From Aliiroseovarius sp. Z3 (GTDB lineage Bacteria; Pseudomonadota; Alphaproteobacteria; Rhodobacterales; Rhodobacteraceae): a stretch of 64,000 nt of DNA. The position numbers and the translations under genes were made by a program. The stretch covers positions 62,001 through 126,000 of the forward strand of contig NZ_JAFMZK010000008.1 of assembly GCF_029105185.1 (NCBI RefSeq), in the 5' to 3' direction. The notes beneath the pieces were generated by a model. It made no database searches. It had not been told where the DNA came from and saw only the letters and a program-made list of their open reading frames with translations. Below are positions 16,969 to 27,322 of the stretch, one piece after another. The first letter of the stretch is position 1, and each line of letters starts with the position of its first letter.

Positions 16969-19900
16969 ATGCCATATTCCGTCGTTTCTATTTTTCGTTC
17001 CGTGGCCGACAAACACGGGGATCGTGCAGCCTTGAGCCAGGGCGCAAATGTGCTCAGCTACCATGACCTTGAAGTGCGCTCTGACGCGGTGGCCGCGCAG
17101 CTTGCCAAATCCGGCGTTAAATCCGGCAGCCTTGTGGGTATGGCCGGACAGCGTTCGGTCGATACGATCATTGCCGCGCTGGGAATTCTGAAGGCCGACG
17201 CCGGCTATGTGCCGCTTCCCGAGTATTATTCGGATGATCGCATCCGCATGATTGCCAAGGACAGTGGGTTGGCGGCGATCGTGGGCGACATTCCGGCTTT
17301 GGAGGGCGTGTCGCTTCCCAAGCTGTCTGTGGATGACACCGTCGATAAGCCTGTCAAGCCACTGAATATAAAGCATGACCCCGAGGCTGTGGCCTATGTC
17401 ATGTATACGTCCGGCACGACGGGCGTGCCGAAGGGCGTCGTGGTGCCGCATCGTGGGATCATCCGCTTGGTGCGGGACCAGAACTTCATGAAACTCGGCA
17501 CGAACGAGCGGATTTTGCAGAACTCTCCCATCGCGTTCGATGCCTCGACGCTGGAAATCTGGGGGGCGCTTCTGAACGGGGGCACGTTGGTGATTCCCGA
17601 AAGCGACGACACATCGTTGCGTGGGCTGGGCGCGATCATCCGCGACCAGAAGATCACCAGCATGTGGCTGACCGCTGGCCTGTTTCACGCCATGGCGGAT
17701 GAACGGCCCGAGGATTTCAAACCCCTGCGCCAGCTTCTGACCGGCGGCGATGTGGTGTCACCGGACAAGGTCGCCAAGGTGCAGGCCGCCTGTCCGAAAC
17801 TGACCGTGATCAACGGCTATGGCCCGACTGAAAACACCACGTTCACCTGTTGTCACAAGATCACCAAGGCGCAGGCGAAATCGGGCAAGCCGTTGCCTAT
17901 CGGCAAGCCAATCAATGGCACCGAGGTCTTTGTTGTCGATGCTGATTTGCAGCCCGTCGAAGATGGCACACCCGGCGAGCTGTGCGCCGCCGGGCTGGGC
18001 CTTGCGCTGGGATATCTGGGGCAGGACGACCTGACCAACGAGGTGTTCGTGCCCGCGCCGTGGGATAAGTCTGTGCGGCTGTATCGCACCGGCGATCTGG
18101 TCGAGCGCGATAAGAAAGGCGTCATCCGCTATCTTGGTCGGATCGACAAGCAGGTGAAGGTGCGTGGCTTCCGGGTGGAGCTGGGCGGCATTGAAACTGC
18201 GTTGGAGCAATTCGACGGCATCCGGCACGCCGCCGCCATCGCGCGTGCGGGCGCGGACGGGGCCGACAAGACGCTGGTTGGCTATTATGTGGCCGATGGT
18301 GACTGCGATACGGCCGCGCTGCGGGCGCATCTGAAAACGCAATTGCCGGATTATGCGGTACCCGCGCATCTGGTGGCGCTGGACGCGCTGCCGATCAATG
18401 ACAACGGCAAGGTGGATCGCAAGGCACTGGAGCAGCGGGCGCTGCCGAAGGTGCAGAAGAAGGTCGCGAAGCGTGACAGCGACGCATCGACGAAGACGCT
18501 TGTTCTTAGCACCTTGTCGGACGTGCTTGAAGTCGCAGACGTCGATCCCAACACAAATTTCTTCGATCTCGGTGCCTCGTCCCTGCATATCGCGCGGGTG
18601 CATGAGCGTTTGCAGGACAAGCTGAAACGCGATTTCCCGATCTCGGATTTCTTCCTGCATTCGACGGCTTCAACCCTGTCGGCGCATCTGTCCGATCCCG
18701 TGACCAAGGCCCAGCCCGCCCCGCGCGAGGCAAAGGTGCGCGACATGTCCGACAGCGGTCCGATTGCCATCGTGGGGCTGGCCGGGCGTTATCCCGGTGC
18801 CAGCAGTGCCGAAGAGATGTGGCAGGCGCTTATGGATGGGCGCGAGCTGATTTCGCAGTTTTCCGAGGACGAGCTGGACGTCGATCCGTCCAAAGACGAC
18901 CCGGATGCGCCCTATGTGCGGGCCCGCGGTGCGATGGTCGAACCCGACATGTTCGACGCGCGCCATTTCGGCATCCCCCCGAAAGAGGCAGAGCGTCTGG
19001 ACCCCCAGCACCGCATCCTGCTTGAGGTCGCGCAGACCGCGCTGGAAAACGCGGGCCATGATCCGGCCCGGTTTGACGGGCGTATCGGCGTTTTCGCCGG
19101 GTCGAGCCAGAACTCATACCTTCTGAACAACCTTCTGTCGGCGCCCGGTGCCTCGCGCGAACTGGCGATGGGTTATCCGGTCAAGGATTTCGCCACGCTG
19201 TTTGGCAATGACAAGGATTTCATTGCAACGCGCATCGCCTATAAACTCGGCCTTCGCGGGCCTGCGATGACGGTGCAATGTGCCTGTTCGACCTCTCTGG
19301 TCGCGGTGGCGCAGGCCTGTCAGGCGCTTTTGCGGGGCGATGCCGACATGGCGCTGGCGGGCGGCGTGTCGATCACCTTCCCGACCAAGCGGCCCTATAT
19401 GTATCTGCCCGATGGTATGGCCTCGGCCGACGGGCATTGCCGGACCTTCGATGCCGATGCCACGGGCACGGTCTTCGGCGACGGGGCCGGGATCGTCGTG
19501 TTGCGTCGGCTTGAGGATGCTGAGGCCGACGGCGACAACATCCTCGCGGTGATCAAGGGCTATGCGATCAACAATGACGGGCATGACAAGGCGGGCTATG
19601 CCGCACCGTCGATCAAGGCACAGACCGACGTGATCCGGGCCGCCCATGTGGCCGCTGGCGTCGATGCACGCTCGATCGGGTATATCGAGGCGCATGGCAC
19701 CGCCACCCCCCTTGGCGACCCGATCGAGTTCACCGCCCTGCAAACCGCCTTTTCCGCCAGCACAGATGACAAAGGCTTCTGCGCGCTTGGCAGCGTGAAG
19801 ACCAATCTGGGCCATCTGGATATTGCGGCAGGTGTAACCGGTCTGATCAAGACCACGCTGACCCTGAAACACGGCGTGATCCCCCCGCTTTTGCACTACA

Positions 19901-22900
19901 AGAAACCCAACCCGCGTATCGACTTCGACAATTCGGCGTTCTTCCCGGTGGCCGAGCGGTTGGAGTGGACCGGCACTGATGCCCCGCGCCGCGCCGGTGT
20001 GTCGGCCTTCGGCGTGGGCGGCACCAACATCCATATGGTGTTGGAGGAAGCCCCGCAGGTCGAAGACCCCGCCACACCTGCAAAAGACGATGCGCCGCGT
20101 GTGTTCCCGATTTCTGCCTCGTCCCCGGATGCGTTGAAGGCGGCGGTTGCCAATCTGGGAGACTGGGCAAAGGCCAACCCCGATGCCGATCCCGACCGGG
20201 TGATTGCGACGCTGCGCAGCGGGCGCACGCAGTTCGACCAGCGTGCTGCCCTTGTGGCGCGCAACCTGTCCGATCTGGCAACGGCGGCGGACGGGTTCAC
20301 CGGCAAGGGCATCGCCGCCGGTCAACGCGATGCGCTGGCCTTCCTGTTTCCGGGGCAGGGGGCGCAGCACGCGGGCATGGCGCGCGACCTTTATCAGCAG
20401 GAACCCGTGTTCCGTGAAGCCCTTGGCCTGTGTGCCAAACTGCTGGAAGACGATCTGGGCCTGAACCTGCTGGATGTGATCCACGCGCCGGAAAGCGAAC
20501 ATCACTGCGCGACCGAAAAGCTGAAGAACACCGCGTTGGCGCAGCCCGCGATCTTCTCGATCGGTTATGCTCTGGCGCAGCAATGGCGGCATTGGGGCAT
20601 CACGCCCGATGTCATGGTTGGCCACTCCATCGGGGAATTTGCCGCCGCGACGATTGCGGGCGTGATTGACCTGCCCGATGCGCTGAAGCTGATTGCCCTG
20701 CGCGGGCGGCTGATGGCGGACCTGCCGCAAGGCGTCATGATCTCGGTCCGGGCCAGCGAGGACGAGGTTGCGCCCTATCTTGGCAACGGCATTGATCTGG
20801 CCGCCGTGAACGGGGCCAAGGCCTGTGTCGTGGCGGGGCCAGAGGAGGCCGCGCAAGACCTGTTGAAACGGCTTGAGACGGACGGGGTCGTTGCCTCGCG
20901 CCTGCACACAAGCCACGCGTTCCATTCGCAGATGATGGACCCGGCGGTTGAGCCGTTCCGCAAGGCCGTGGCTGGGCTGAAACTGAACGCCCCACGCATT
21001 CCGATCCTGTCCACTGTGACCGGCGATTGGATGACGGATGACGAGGCGACGGATCCCGATTACTGGGCCATGCACATGCGCCGCCCCGTCCGGTTCTATG
21101 ACGCGATCCAACTTCTGTGGGCTGAAAACCGGCATATCTTCCTTGAGGCCGGGCCCGGTCGCACCATGGCCACCCTGTCGGGGCAGAACCCGGACCGGAA
21201 GAAAGCGCAGCCCGCGATCGCATCCTTGCCCGCCGCACAGGCCGAGAATGCCAATTCGCATGACAGCCTTTTATCGGCCTTTGGTGAATTGTGGGCCAAT
21301 GGCTATCCGGTGGACTGGTCGCGCATCGACAATAACCGCCCTGCCGCCCGCCGCCTGCCGGGTCTGCCGACCTATCCGTTCCAGCGCAAACGCTTCTGGG
21401 TGGAACCGGTGGATGTCACCGTGGACTATGCCGCGCTGGAAAACACCTCGGCCACGGTCGAGATCACCGAGGAGGCAGGCGCCCCGCAACTGACCGCGGG
21501 CGAGGCCCTGCGTGAGATGCTGTCGGAATTGTCAGGACTGGAACCGGACGAGATCGACGGTGACGCGTCCTTCCTTGAGCTTGGGTTTGACAGTCTGCTG
21601 CTGACCCAGGCCATTCGCGAGCTGAGCGAACAGTTCGGCGTCGACGTGGCCTTGCGCCAGTTGATCGACGGGTTCCCCAATGTGGATGCTTTGGCCGACC
21701 ATATCGAGGCGCATGGAACCTTGCCCGGGGCGGCCCCGGCCGAAAAGGCGGCCCCGGCCGAGCTGACCAAGATTGAAACGGACGAGGCACAGGCCTCGCC
21801 ATCCTCGGCGCCGGTCACCAAGATCGAACGCGAGACCGAGGAACTCACGCCAGACCAACGCGCCCATATTGACGCGCTGGTGGACCGGTTTACCGCCAAG
21901 ACCGCGAAGTCCAAGGCGTTGACGTCTGAGCACCGCGCCACCCATGCCGACCCGCGCACGGCGTCGGGTTTCAACCGGCTGTGGAAGGAAATCGTCTATC
22001 AGATCGTGACGGTGAAATCGAAAGGCTCGCGTCTGCTGGACGTCGATGGCAACGAATATATCGACATCCTGAACGGGTTCGGGCCGGGCTTCCTGGGCCA
22101 TTCCCCCGACAAGGTGGTCGAGGCGTTGCATCATCAACTGGATGACGGGTTCGAGGTTGGGCCACAAAGCCTTGTGGCGATGGAAGCTGCGCAGCTGTTC
22201 TGCGAGGTGACAGGCAACGACCGGGCAAGTTTCGTCTGCACGGGGTCCGAGGCCGTTTATGCCGCCATGCGACTGGCGCGCACGGTGACGAACCGCGACA
22301 AGATCGTGATGTTTGCGCGTGATTATCACGGCAATTTCGACGAGGTTCTGGTGCGTGCGGTTGACGGCAAGGACGGGCCGCGCACCCTGCCGCTGGCCCC
22401 CGGCATTCCGCGCGACGCGGTGAAGAACGTGATCGTTCTGCCCTATGGCACGCCACAGGCGCTGGATTACATCCGCAAGAATGCCGATAGCCTGGCCGCC
22501 GTGATTGTCGAGCCGGTGCAAAGCCGCCGCCCCGAATTCCGCCCCCGCGATTTCATCCGCGAGGTGCGTCGGGTGACGGAACGGTCCGGGTCGCTGTTCA
22601 TCTTTGACGAGGTGGTGACCGGCTTCCGCTTCGGTCCGCGCGGGGCGCAGGCCTATTACGGGGTGGATGCCGATCTTGTCACCTATGGCAAGGTGGTGGG
22701 CGGTGGTATGCCCGTGGGCGTCGTATCGGGCAAGGCCCGGTATATGGACACGTTCGACGGGGGCCAGTGGCAATACGGGGACGACAGCTTCCCCGAAGCA
22801 CCCGTGACCTTCTTCGCCGGCACCTTCGTGCGTCATCCGCTGGCCATGGCATCGCTGCGCGAGATGCTGCGCTTTTTCAAATCCCAGCCCGACCTTTTCT

Positions 22901-25900
22901 GGAAAACGGTGAACGCCAAGGGCGACCGGCTGGCGGGCCGGGTGGATCGCTGGTTTGTCGAAAACGATATGCCGTTCCAGATGCCGAACTGCGGATCGCT
23001 GATGTATCTGCGCATCGGGGAAGATCAGAAATTCGGGGCCCTGCTGGGCGCGCACATGCGTGATCGCGGCGTGTTCCTGCTGGAAGGGTTCCCGTCCTAT
23101 ATGACCGCTGCACATAATGATGAAGACATTGATTATGTCGTCGAAGCGTTCAAGGATTCTGCGCTGGAAATGCGGGCTTCGGGTCTGATTACGGGGCGCG
23201 AGGCCGTGCCCTATGCCGGGCCGAAGCTGTCACATGTGCCACCACGCCTGAGTTTGCCGGGTGGCGAACAGCAAATTGCCGAAGAAATGGCCAAGCCATT
23301 GGAGCCGCTTGTCGTTCCCACAACCGTGTCCCAACGCGAGGTTTGGGGCGCAGTGGTCATGCACCCGGAAGTGTCGCCTGCCTATAACGAAAGCGTCACG
23401 CTGAAACTGCAAGGTCCGGTTAACAACGCCGAGCTTGTGCAGGCGACCAAACAGGCATTCGAACGCCATGACGCGCTGCGCTCGACCTTCTCGGATGACG
23501 GGACCGAGATGCGGATTGCGCCCACAGGCAATGCCACGGTCGACGAAGCGGATTTCTCGGATCAGTCTGAGGCGGATCGCGACGCGTCGATGAAGGCTTT
23601 GTTGCGCGATCACGTGACCACCCATTTCGATCTTGCCAATGGGCCGCTGATCCGCGCCGTACTGGTGAAGTTGGGGGATGACCTGCACCATTTGGTGATC
23701 ACTGCCCACCATATCGTTTGTGACGGGTGGTCGATTGACGTGATTGTCCGGGACATCGGCAAAATCTATACCGCCCTGATCGAAGGTGCGCGCGTTGATC
23801 TGCCTTCGCCGCACAGCATCGTCGATTATGCAAGGGTCGAAGCCGACTGGGCGCGCTCGGACGCGGCAAAAGCGGATCGGGATCACTTCCTCGAGGCATT
23901 CAGTGCATACCGAGGATCCGCCACGCCGCCCGTTCTTGACCTGCCGACCGACCGACCGCGCCCTGCGGTTCGCAGCGTGGCGGCAGATCGGCTTGACGCC
24001 GATATCGACCCGGATCTGGTGGCGAAACTTCGCAAGACGGCGGCCGGGCAGGGGTCCACCCTGGTCAACCTGTTGCTGGCGGCTTTCAATGCCTATCTGG
24101 CACGGATCAGTGGCAGCAAACACGTTGCCGTCGCCGTGCCGTCGTCCGGCCAGGCGTCGCGAGGGATGGACAGCCTTGTGGGCCACTGCGTCAACCTGAT
24201 GCCGGTGCACACATATGTTGATCCCGATGCGCCGTTTAGCGACGTGTTGAAAGCCACGCAAACCGCGTTGCTGGATGCCAGCGAGCATCAGCATTTCGGC
24301 TTCGGCGCGCTGGTTCATGCGTTGAAGATGCCGCAGGATCCCAGCCGCGTGCCGCTGACCCCGGTGATCTTCAATATCGATAACGGCATCGACCTGAGCG
24401 ATATGCAATTCGGAGGTGCAAAGACCGAGTTCATTTCTAACCCAAGGGTGTTTGAACAGTTCGAAATCTTCCTGAATGTGACGGATAACCGCCAATCCAT
24501 AACGGCGGAATGGACCTTCAATACCGACTTGTTTAACGTCGCAACCATTGAAAGACATAATACGCAATTTAACGAGTTTTTAGCGGCCCTGGCAGCAAAG
24601 CCAGCCACAGAAGTCAAAGATTTGCCGCTTATTTCAGAGGAACAGAAGCAGATGTTACTTGCCCAATGGCGTGGAAAAATGACGGATTATCCAGTCACCG
24701 CCGATCTTGGGCGTCTTTTCGCCGAGCAATTGCAGTCGAAGCCCAACGCGCCAGCGTTGATCGAACACGGCAGGGCAGTCAGCTATCTGGAGCTTGATCA
24801 AAGGTCGGTGCAGATCGCGCAGGCATTGCAGCAATCAGGTGTCTCTGTTGGCGATGTTGTGGGTGTTTGTCTGGAACGGTCCGTCGATATGGTCGCGGCG
24901 ATGCTGGCGGCCATGCGCCTTGGGGCGGCTTACCTGCCGCTGGACCCCGCGAACCCTGCTGCACGTATTCAGTATATAGTCGAAGATTCCCAAGCGCGGC
25001 TTGTGGTCACCAATCGGGAATTGGCGGCGCAGCTTGAGCTTCCGAATACCTTCTTTGTCGAAGATGTGCCGCAAACCGGGGGCAGCGATGGCGCATCCTT
25101 GCCCGAGGTTCTTATAGACCCGCTTTCACCGGCCTATATCTGTTACACGTCCGGGTCGACCGGCAACCCGAAGGGTGTGATGGGCACCCACCGGGCGACA
25201 ATCAATCGCTTTGTCTGGATGTGGAACACCTTCCCCTTTGAAGACGGCGAAGTAATGTGCCAGAAAACGGCGATCTCGTTCGTGGACAGCGTGTGGGAGA
25301 TTTTTGGTCCGTTGCTGGCCGGTGTGCCGCAGGTCATCATCCCAGCTGATACTGTGCGCGACCCCTCGGCATTCCTGACGACGCTGGCTGATCACAAGGT
25401 CTCGCGCCTTTTGGTGGTCCCGTCGCTTTTGAAGGCGCTGGTTGAAACACAGACCAATCTTCAGGAAACGATACCGTCGCTGAAATTGCTCTTCTGCTCG
25501 GGCGAGCGTCTGCCCGCCAGCCTTGCGCGACAGGTGCAGTCGCTTGCGCCGGATGTGACGCTGGTAAATCTTTACGGCTCGTCCGAAGTGGCGGCTGATG
25601 TCACCTGCGAGATCGTGCGCGATCCCGATACTGACGAGATCCCGATCGGAACGCCGATTGACAATGCGCGTCTGTATATTCTTGACGGGGCAGGGCAACC
25701 GGTGCCGACCGGCACGGTGGGTGAGCTTTATGTCGGGGGCGATGTGCTGGCCGCGGGCTATCTGCACCGCCCCGACCTGACTGCCGAACGGTTCCTGAAA
25801 GACCCGTTCATGGACGACCCTGATGCACTCTATTTCGCGACGGGCGATCTGGTCAGCAGTTTGCCCGATGGTCGCCTGATGTATCACGGCCGGTCCGACC

Positions 25901-27312
25901 ATCAGGTCAAGATCCGCGGCTCGCGGGTCGAGTTGGGCGAAGTCGAGGTTGCGCTGGCTGCACAGCCCGGTGTGTCCGAGGCCGTTGCCACGACCACGCT
26001 GGACGGTGGTGGCGATACACTTCTGCTGGCTTTTGTGACGGCGGTCGACGGGCACGCGCTGGACGCCCAGTCCTTGCGCAACACGCTTGCCGACACCTTG
26101 CCCGATTACATGGTGCCCGCGCGTATTCAGGTGCTGGACGCGATGCCGTTGAACCCCAATGGCAAAACCGACCGTACCGCGCTGACCGAGATGTCGCAGA
26201 CAGGTCCGGCATCTGACCAGCCACGCGACAGCACGCCACACACCCCGGAAGAGGTGAAGCTGCACAAGATCTGGACGCAGCTTTTGGGGACGAATGACAT
26301 TGGCATAGACGATGATTATTTCGCGCTTGGCGGCCATTCCCTAATGGCGGTTAAACTGTTTGCGCGGGTCAAACGTGAGTTCGGTGTCGACCTGCCCATC
26401 GCGACGCTGTTGTCCTATCCGACCATTCGCAAACTGGCGACGCAGGTGACATCCTCTGACGCGCCCGTTCTGAAGACCGGAGAGTTCGAGGACGATCCCT
26501 GGGACACCACGGCGGTGATCCATGCCGGTCCCGGTGATGGGCGCCGTCCGATCTTCATCGCGGGTGGTGTCGGCGGCAATGTGAACAACCTGTTCGAACT
26601 TGGTCAGATTGTCGGCGAAATCCGACCTTTGATCGGCCTGCAAACCCGTGGCGTCATGGGTCACAGAATGCATGACAGCATCGAAGCCATGGCCGCTGAC
26701 CACATTCAGAACATCAAGCGTCACCAGCCGGAAGGGCCCTATCTTCTGGCCGGATATTCAGGCGGAGGTTTTGCCGCGTTCGAGATCGCAAAGCAATTGC
26801 GCGCGCAGGGTGAAGAGGTCGGCTTCCTTGGGATTATCGACGTCGAGGCGCCGGGCTTCCATGTCGACCTGAGCGTTCCCTTTGCCAAGCGGTTCAAAAT
26901 GGAGCAAGAGCTTTTGCGCACACAGGGCGCGCGCGGCTTCGGCACCCGCCTGCTTGCGCGCGTGCGCAGCAAGATGATGTCCGACAAGGTTGTGCGCTTG
27001 GTCAACAAGGTAAAGCCGGATGCGTTCCGGCTTGAGGTGCTCAGCCAGCGCTGGGTGGAGGCCAGTGCCCGGTATGATCCAAAGCCTTACGACGATGATG
27101 TCTGGCTGGTGATCACCGAGGCCGATGGTTTCGCCGCAACCCTTGCGCGGCAGGCCGATCCGGGTTTTGGCTGGTCGCGGCTGGTAAACGGAAAACTGCG
27201 CCTTGCAACCCATCCGTCGAACCATCTGGAGATATTGAAGGGCGACGCGGCACGTGATCTTGCCGGTATGATGGAACAGGAAATCCGGTTGCGCCGACCG
27301 GACGAGGTTTAA
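16969..27312 (+). CDS. Hybrid NRPS-PKS megasynthase, A-PCP-KS-AT-ACP-AMT-C-A-PCP-TE
   Basis: The 3447-residue protein reads: A1 (about 20-490; TSGTTGVPKGV, NGYGPTE); PCP1 (Ser538, LGASSL); KS (about 597-1020; Cys773 in CACSTS, His909, His949); malonyl-type AT (about 1125-1440; Ser1220 in GHSIG, specificity motif HAFH); ACP (Ser1542, LGFDSL); class III aminotransferase (about 1640-2085; DEVVTGFR, Lys1908 in GKVVGGG); C (about 2110-2550; His2248 in HHIVCDG); A2 (about 2580-3070; TSGSTGNPKG); PCP2 (Ser3124, LGGHSL); TE (about 3180-3440; Ser3264 in GYSGGG). There is no KR, DH or epimerase. A1 has no C domain before it, so it starts the chain. My hand-read pocket codes are DALWLGGTFK for A1 (near the valine code) and VDWLFSLADK for A2 (near the beta-alanine code). 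One malonate extension, then transamination of the beta-keto group, then condensation and release is expected. All key residues look intact. Confidence 0.95.
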   Translation: MPYSVVSIFRSVADKHGDRAALSQGANVLSYHDLEVRSDAVAAQLAKSGVKSGSLVGMAGQRSVDTIIAALGILKADAGYVPLPEYYSDDRIRMIAKDSGLAAIVGDIPALEGVSLPKLSVDDTVDKPVKPLNIKHDPEAVAYVMYTSGTTGVPKGVVVPHRGIIRLVRDQNFMKLGTNERILQNSPIAFDASTLEIWGALLNGGTLVIPESDDTSLRGLGAIIRDQKITSMWLTAGLFHAMADERPEDFKPLRQLLTGGDVVSPDKVAKVQAACPKLTVINGYGPTENTTFTCCHKITKAQAKSGKPLPIGKPINGTEVFVVDADLQPVEDGTPGELCAAGLGLALGYLGQDDLTNEVFVPAPWDKSVRLYRTGDLVERDKKGVIRYLGRIDKQVKVRGFRVELGGIETALEQFDGIRHAAAIARAGADGADKTLVGYYVADGDCDTAALRAHLKTQLPDYAVPAHLVALDALPINDNGKVDRKALEQRALPKVQKKVAKRDSDASTKTLVLSTLSDVLEVADVDPNTNFFDLGASSLHIARVHERLQDKLKRDFPISDFFLHSTASTLSAHLSDPVTKAQPAPREAKVRDMSDSGPIAIVGLAGRYPGASSAEEMWQALMDGRELISQFSEDELDVDPSKDDPDAPYVRARGAMVEPDMFDARHFGIPPKEAERLDPQHRILLEVAQTALENAGHDPARFDGRIGVFAGSSQNSYLLNNLLSAPGASRELAMGYPVKDFATLFGNDKDFIATRIAYKLGLRGPAMTVQCACSTSLVAVAQACQALLRGDADMALAGGVSITFPTKRPYMYLPDGMASADGHCRTFDADATGTVFGDGAGIVVLRRLEDAEADGDNILAVIKGYAINNDGHDKAGYAAPSIKAQTDVIRAAHVAAGVDARSIGYIEAHGTATPLGDPIEFTALQTAFSASTDDKGFCALGSVKTNLGHLDIAAGVTGLIKTTLTLKHGVIPPLLHYKKPNPRIDFDNSAFFPVAERLEWTGTDAPRRAGVSAFGVGGTNIHMVLEEAPQVEDPATPAKDDAPRVFPISASSPDALKAAVANLGDWAKANPDADPDRVIATLRSGRTQFDQRAALVARNLSDLATAADGFTGKGIAAGQRDALAFLFPGQGAQHAGMARDLYQQEPVFREALGLCAKLLEDDLGLNLLDVIHAPESEHHCATEKLKNTALAQPAIFSIGYALAQQWRHWGITPDVMVGHSIGEFAAATIAGVIDLPDALKLIALRGRLMADLPQGVMISVRASEDEVAPYLGNGIDLAAVNGAKACVVAGPEEAAQDLLKRLETDGVVASRLHTSHAFHSQMMDPAVEPFRKAVAGLKLNAPRIPILSTVTGDWMTDDEATDPDYWAMHMRRPVRFYDAIQLLWAENRHIFLEAGPGRTMATLSGQNPDRKKAQPAIASLPAAQAENANSHDSLLSAFGELWANGYPVDWSRIDNNRPAARRLPGLPTYPFQRKRFWVEPVDVTVDYAALENTSATVEITEEAGAPQLTAGEALREMLSELSGLEPDEIDGDASFLELGFDSLLLTQAIRELSEQFGVDVALRQLIDGFPNVDALADHIEAHGTLPGAAPAEKAAPAELTKIETDEAQASPSSAPVTKIERETEELTPDQRAHIDALVDRFTAKTAKSKALTSEHRATHADPRTASGFNRLWKEIVYQIVTVKSKGSRLLDVDGNEYIDILNGFGPGFLGHSPDKVVEALHHQLDDGFEVGPQSLVAMEAAQLFCEVTGNDRASFVCTGSEAVYAAMRLARTVTNRDKIVMFARDYHGNFDEVLVRAVDGKDGPRTLPLAPGIPRDAVKNVIVLPYGTPQALDYIRKNADSLAAVIVEPVQSRRPEFRPRDFIREVRRVTERSGSLFIFDEVVTGFRFGPRGAQAYYGVDADLVTYGKVVGGGMPVGVVSGKARYMDTFDGGQWQYGDDSFPEAPVTFFAGTFVRHPLAMASLREMLRFFKSQPDLFWKTVNAKGDRLAGRVDRWFVENDMPFQMPNCGSLMYLRIGEDQKFGALLGAHMRDRGVFLLEGFPSYMTAAHNDEDIDYVVEAFKDSALEMRASGLITGREAVPYAGPKLSHVPPRLSLPGGEQQIAEEMAKPLEPLVVPTTVSQREVWGAVVMHPEVSPAYNESVTLKLQGPVNNAELVQATKQAFERHDALRSTFSDDGTEMRIAPTGNATVDEADFSDQSEADRDASMKALLRDHVTTHFDLANGPLIRAVLVKLGDDLHHLVITAHHIVCDGWSIDVIVRDIGKIYTALIEGARVDLPSPHSIVDYARVEADWARSDAAKADRDHFLEAFSAYRGSATPPVLDLPTDRPRPAVRSVAADRLDADIDPDLVAKLRKTAAGQGSTLVNLLLAAFNAYLARISGSKHVAVAVPSSGQASRGMDSLVGHCVNLMPVHTYVDPDAPFSDVLKATQTALLDASEHQHFGFGALVHALKMPQDPSRVPLTPVIFNIDNGIDLSDMQFGGAKTEFISNPRVFEQFEIFLNVTDNRQSITAEWTFNTDLFNVATIERHNTQFNEFLAALAAKPATEVKDLPLISEEQKQMLLAQWRGKMTDYPVTADLGRLFAEQLQSKPNAPALIEHGRAVSYLELDQRSVQIAQALQQSGVSVGDVVGVCLERSVDMVAAMLAAMRLGAAYLPLDPANPAARIQYIVEDSQARLVVTNRELAAQLELPNTFFVEDVPQTGGSDGASLPEVLIDPLSPAYICYTSGSTGNPKGVMGTHRATINRFVWMWNTFPFEDGEVMCQKTAISFVDSVWEIFGPLLAGVPQVIIPADTVRDPSAFLTTLADHKVSRLLVVPSLLKALVETQTNLQETIPSLKLLFCSGERLPASLARQVQSLAPDVTLVNLYGSSEVAADVTCEIVRDPDTDEIPIGTPIDNARLYILDGAGQPVPTGTVGELYVGGDVLAAGYLHRPDLTAERFLKDPFMDDPDALYFATGDLVSSLPDGRLMYHGRSDHQVKIRGSRVELGEVEVALAAQPGVSEAVATTTLDGGGDTLLLAFVTAVDGHALDAQSLRNTLADTLPDYMVPARIQVLDAMPLNPNGKTDRTALTEMSQTGPASDQPRDSTPHTPEEVKLHKIWTQLLGTNDIGIDDDYFALGGHSLMAVKLFARVKREFGVDLPIATLLSYPTIRKLATQVTSSDAPVLKTGEFEDDPWDTTAVIHAGPGDGRRPIFIAGGVGGNVNNLFELGQIVGEIRPLIGLQTRGVMGHRMHDSIEAMAADHIQNIKRHQPEGPYLLAGYSGGGFAAFEIAKQLRAQGEEVGFLGIIDVEAPGFHVDLSVPFAKRFKMEQELLRTQGARGFGTRLLARVRSKMMSDKVVRLVNKVKPDAFRLEVLSQRWVEASARYDPKPYDDDVWLVITEADGFAATLARQADPGFGWSRLVNGKLRLATHPSNHLEILKGDAARDLAGMMEQEIRLRRPDEV

Positions 27313-27322
27313 GGCGTCAGGG

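Noticed and set aside
19114-21261. 715-residue minus-strand frame inside the megasynthase
   Set aside because: It is the antisense of the KS and AT domains, with no family match or ribosome site; high GC leaves long open antisense frames.
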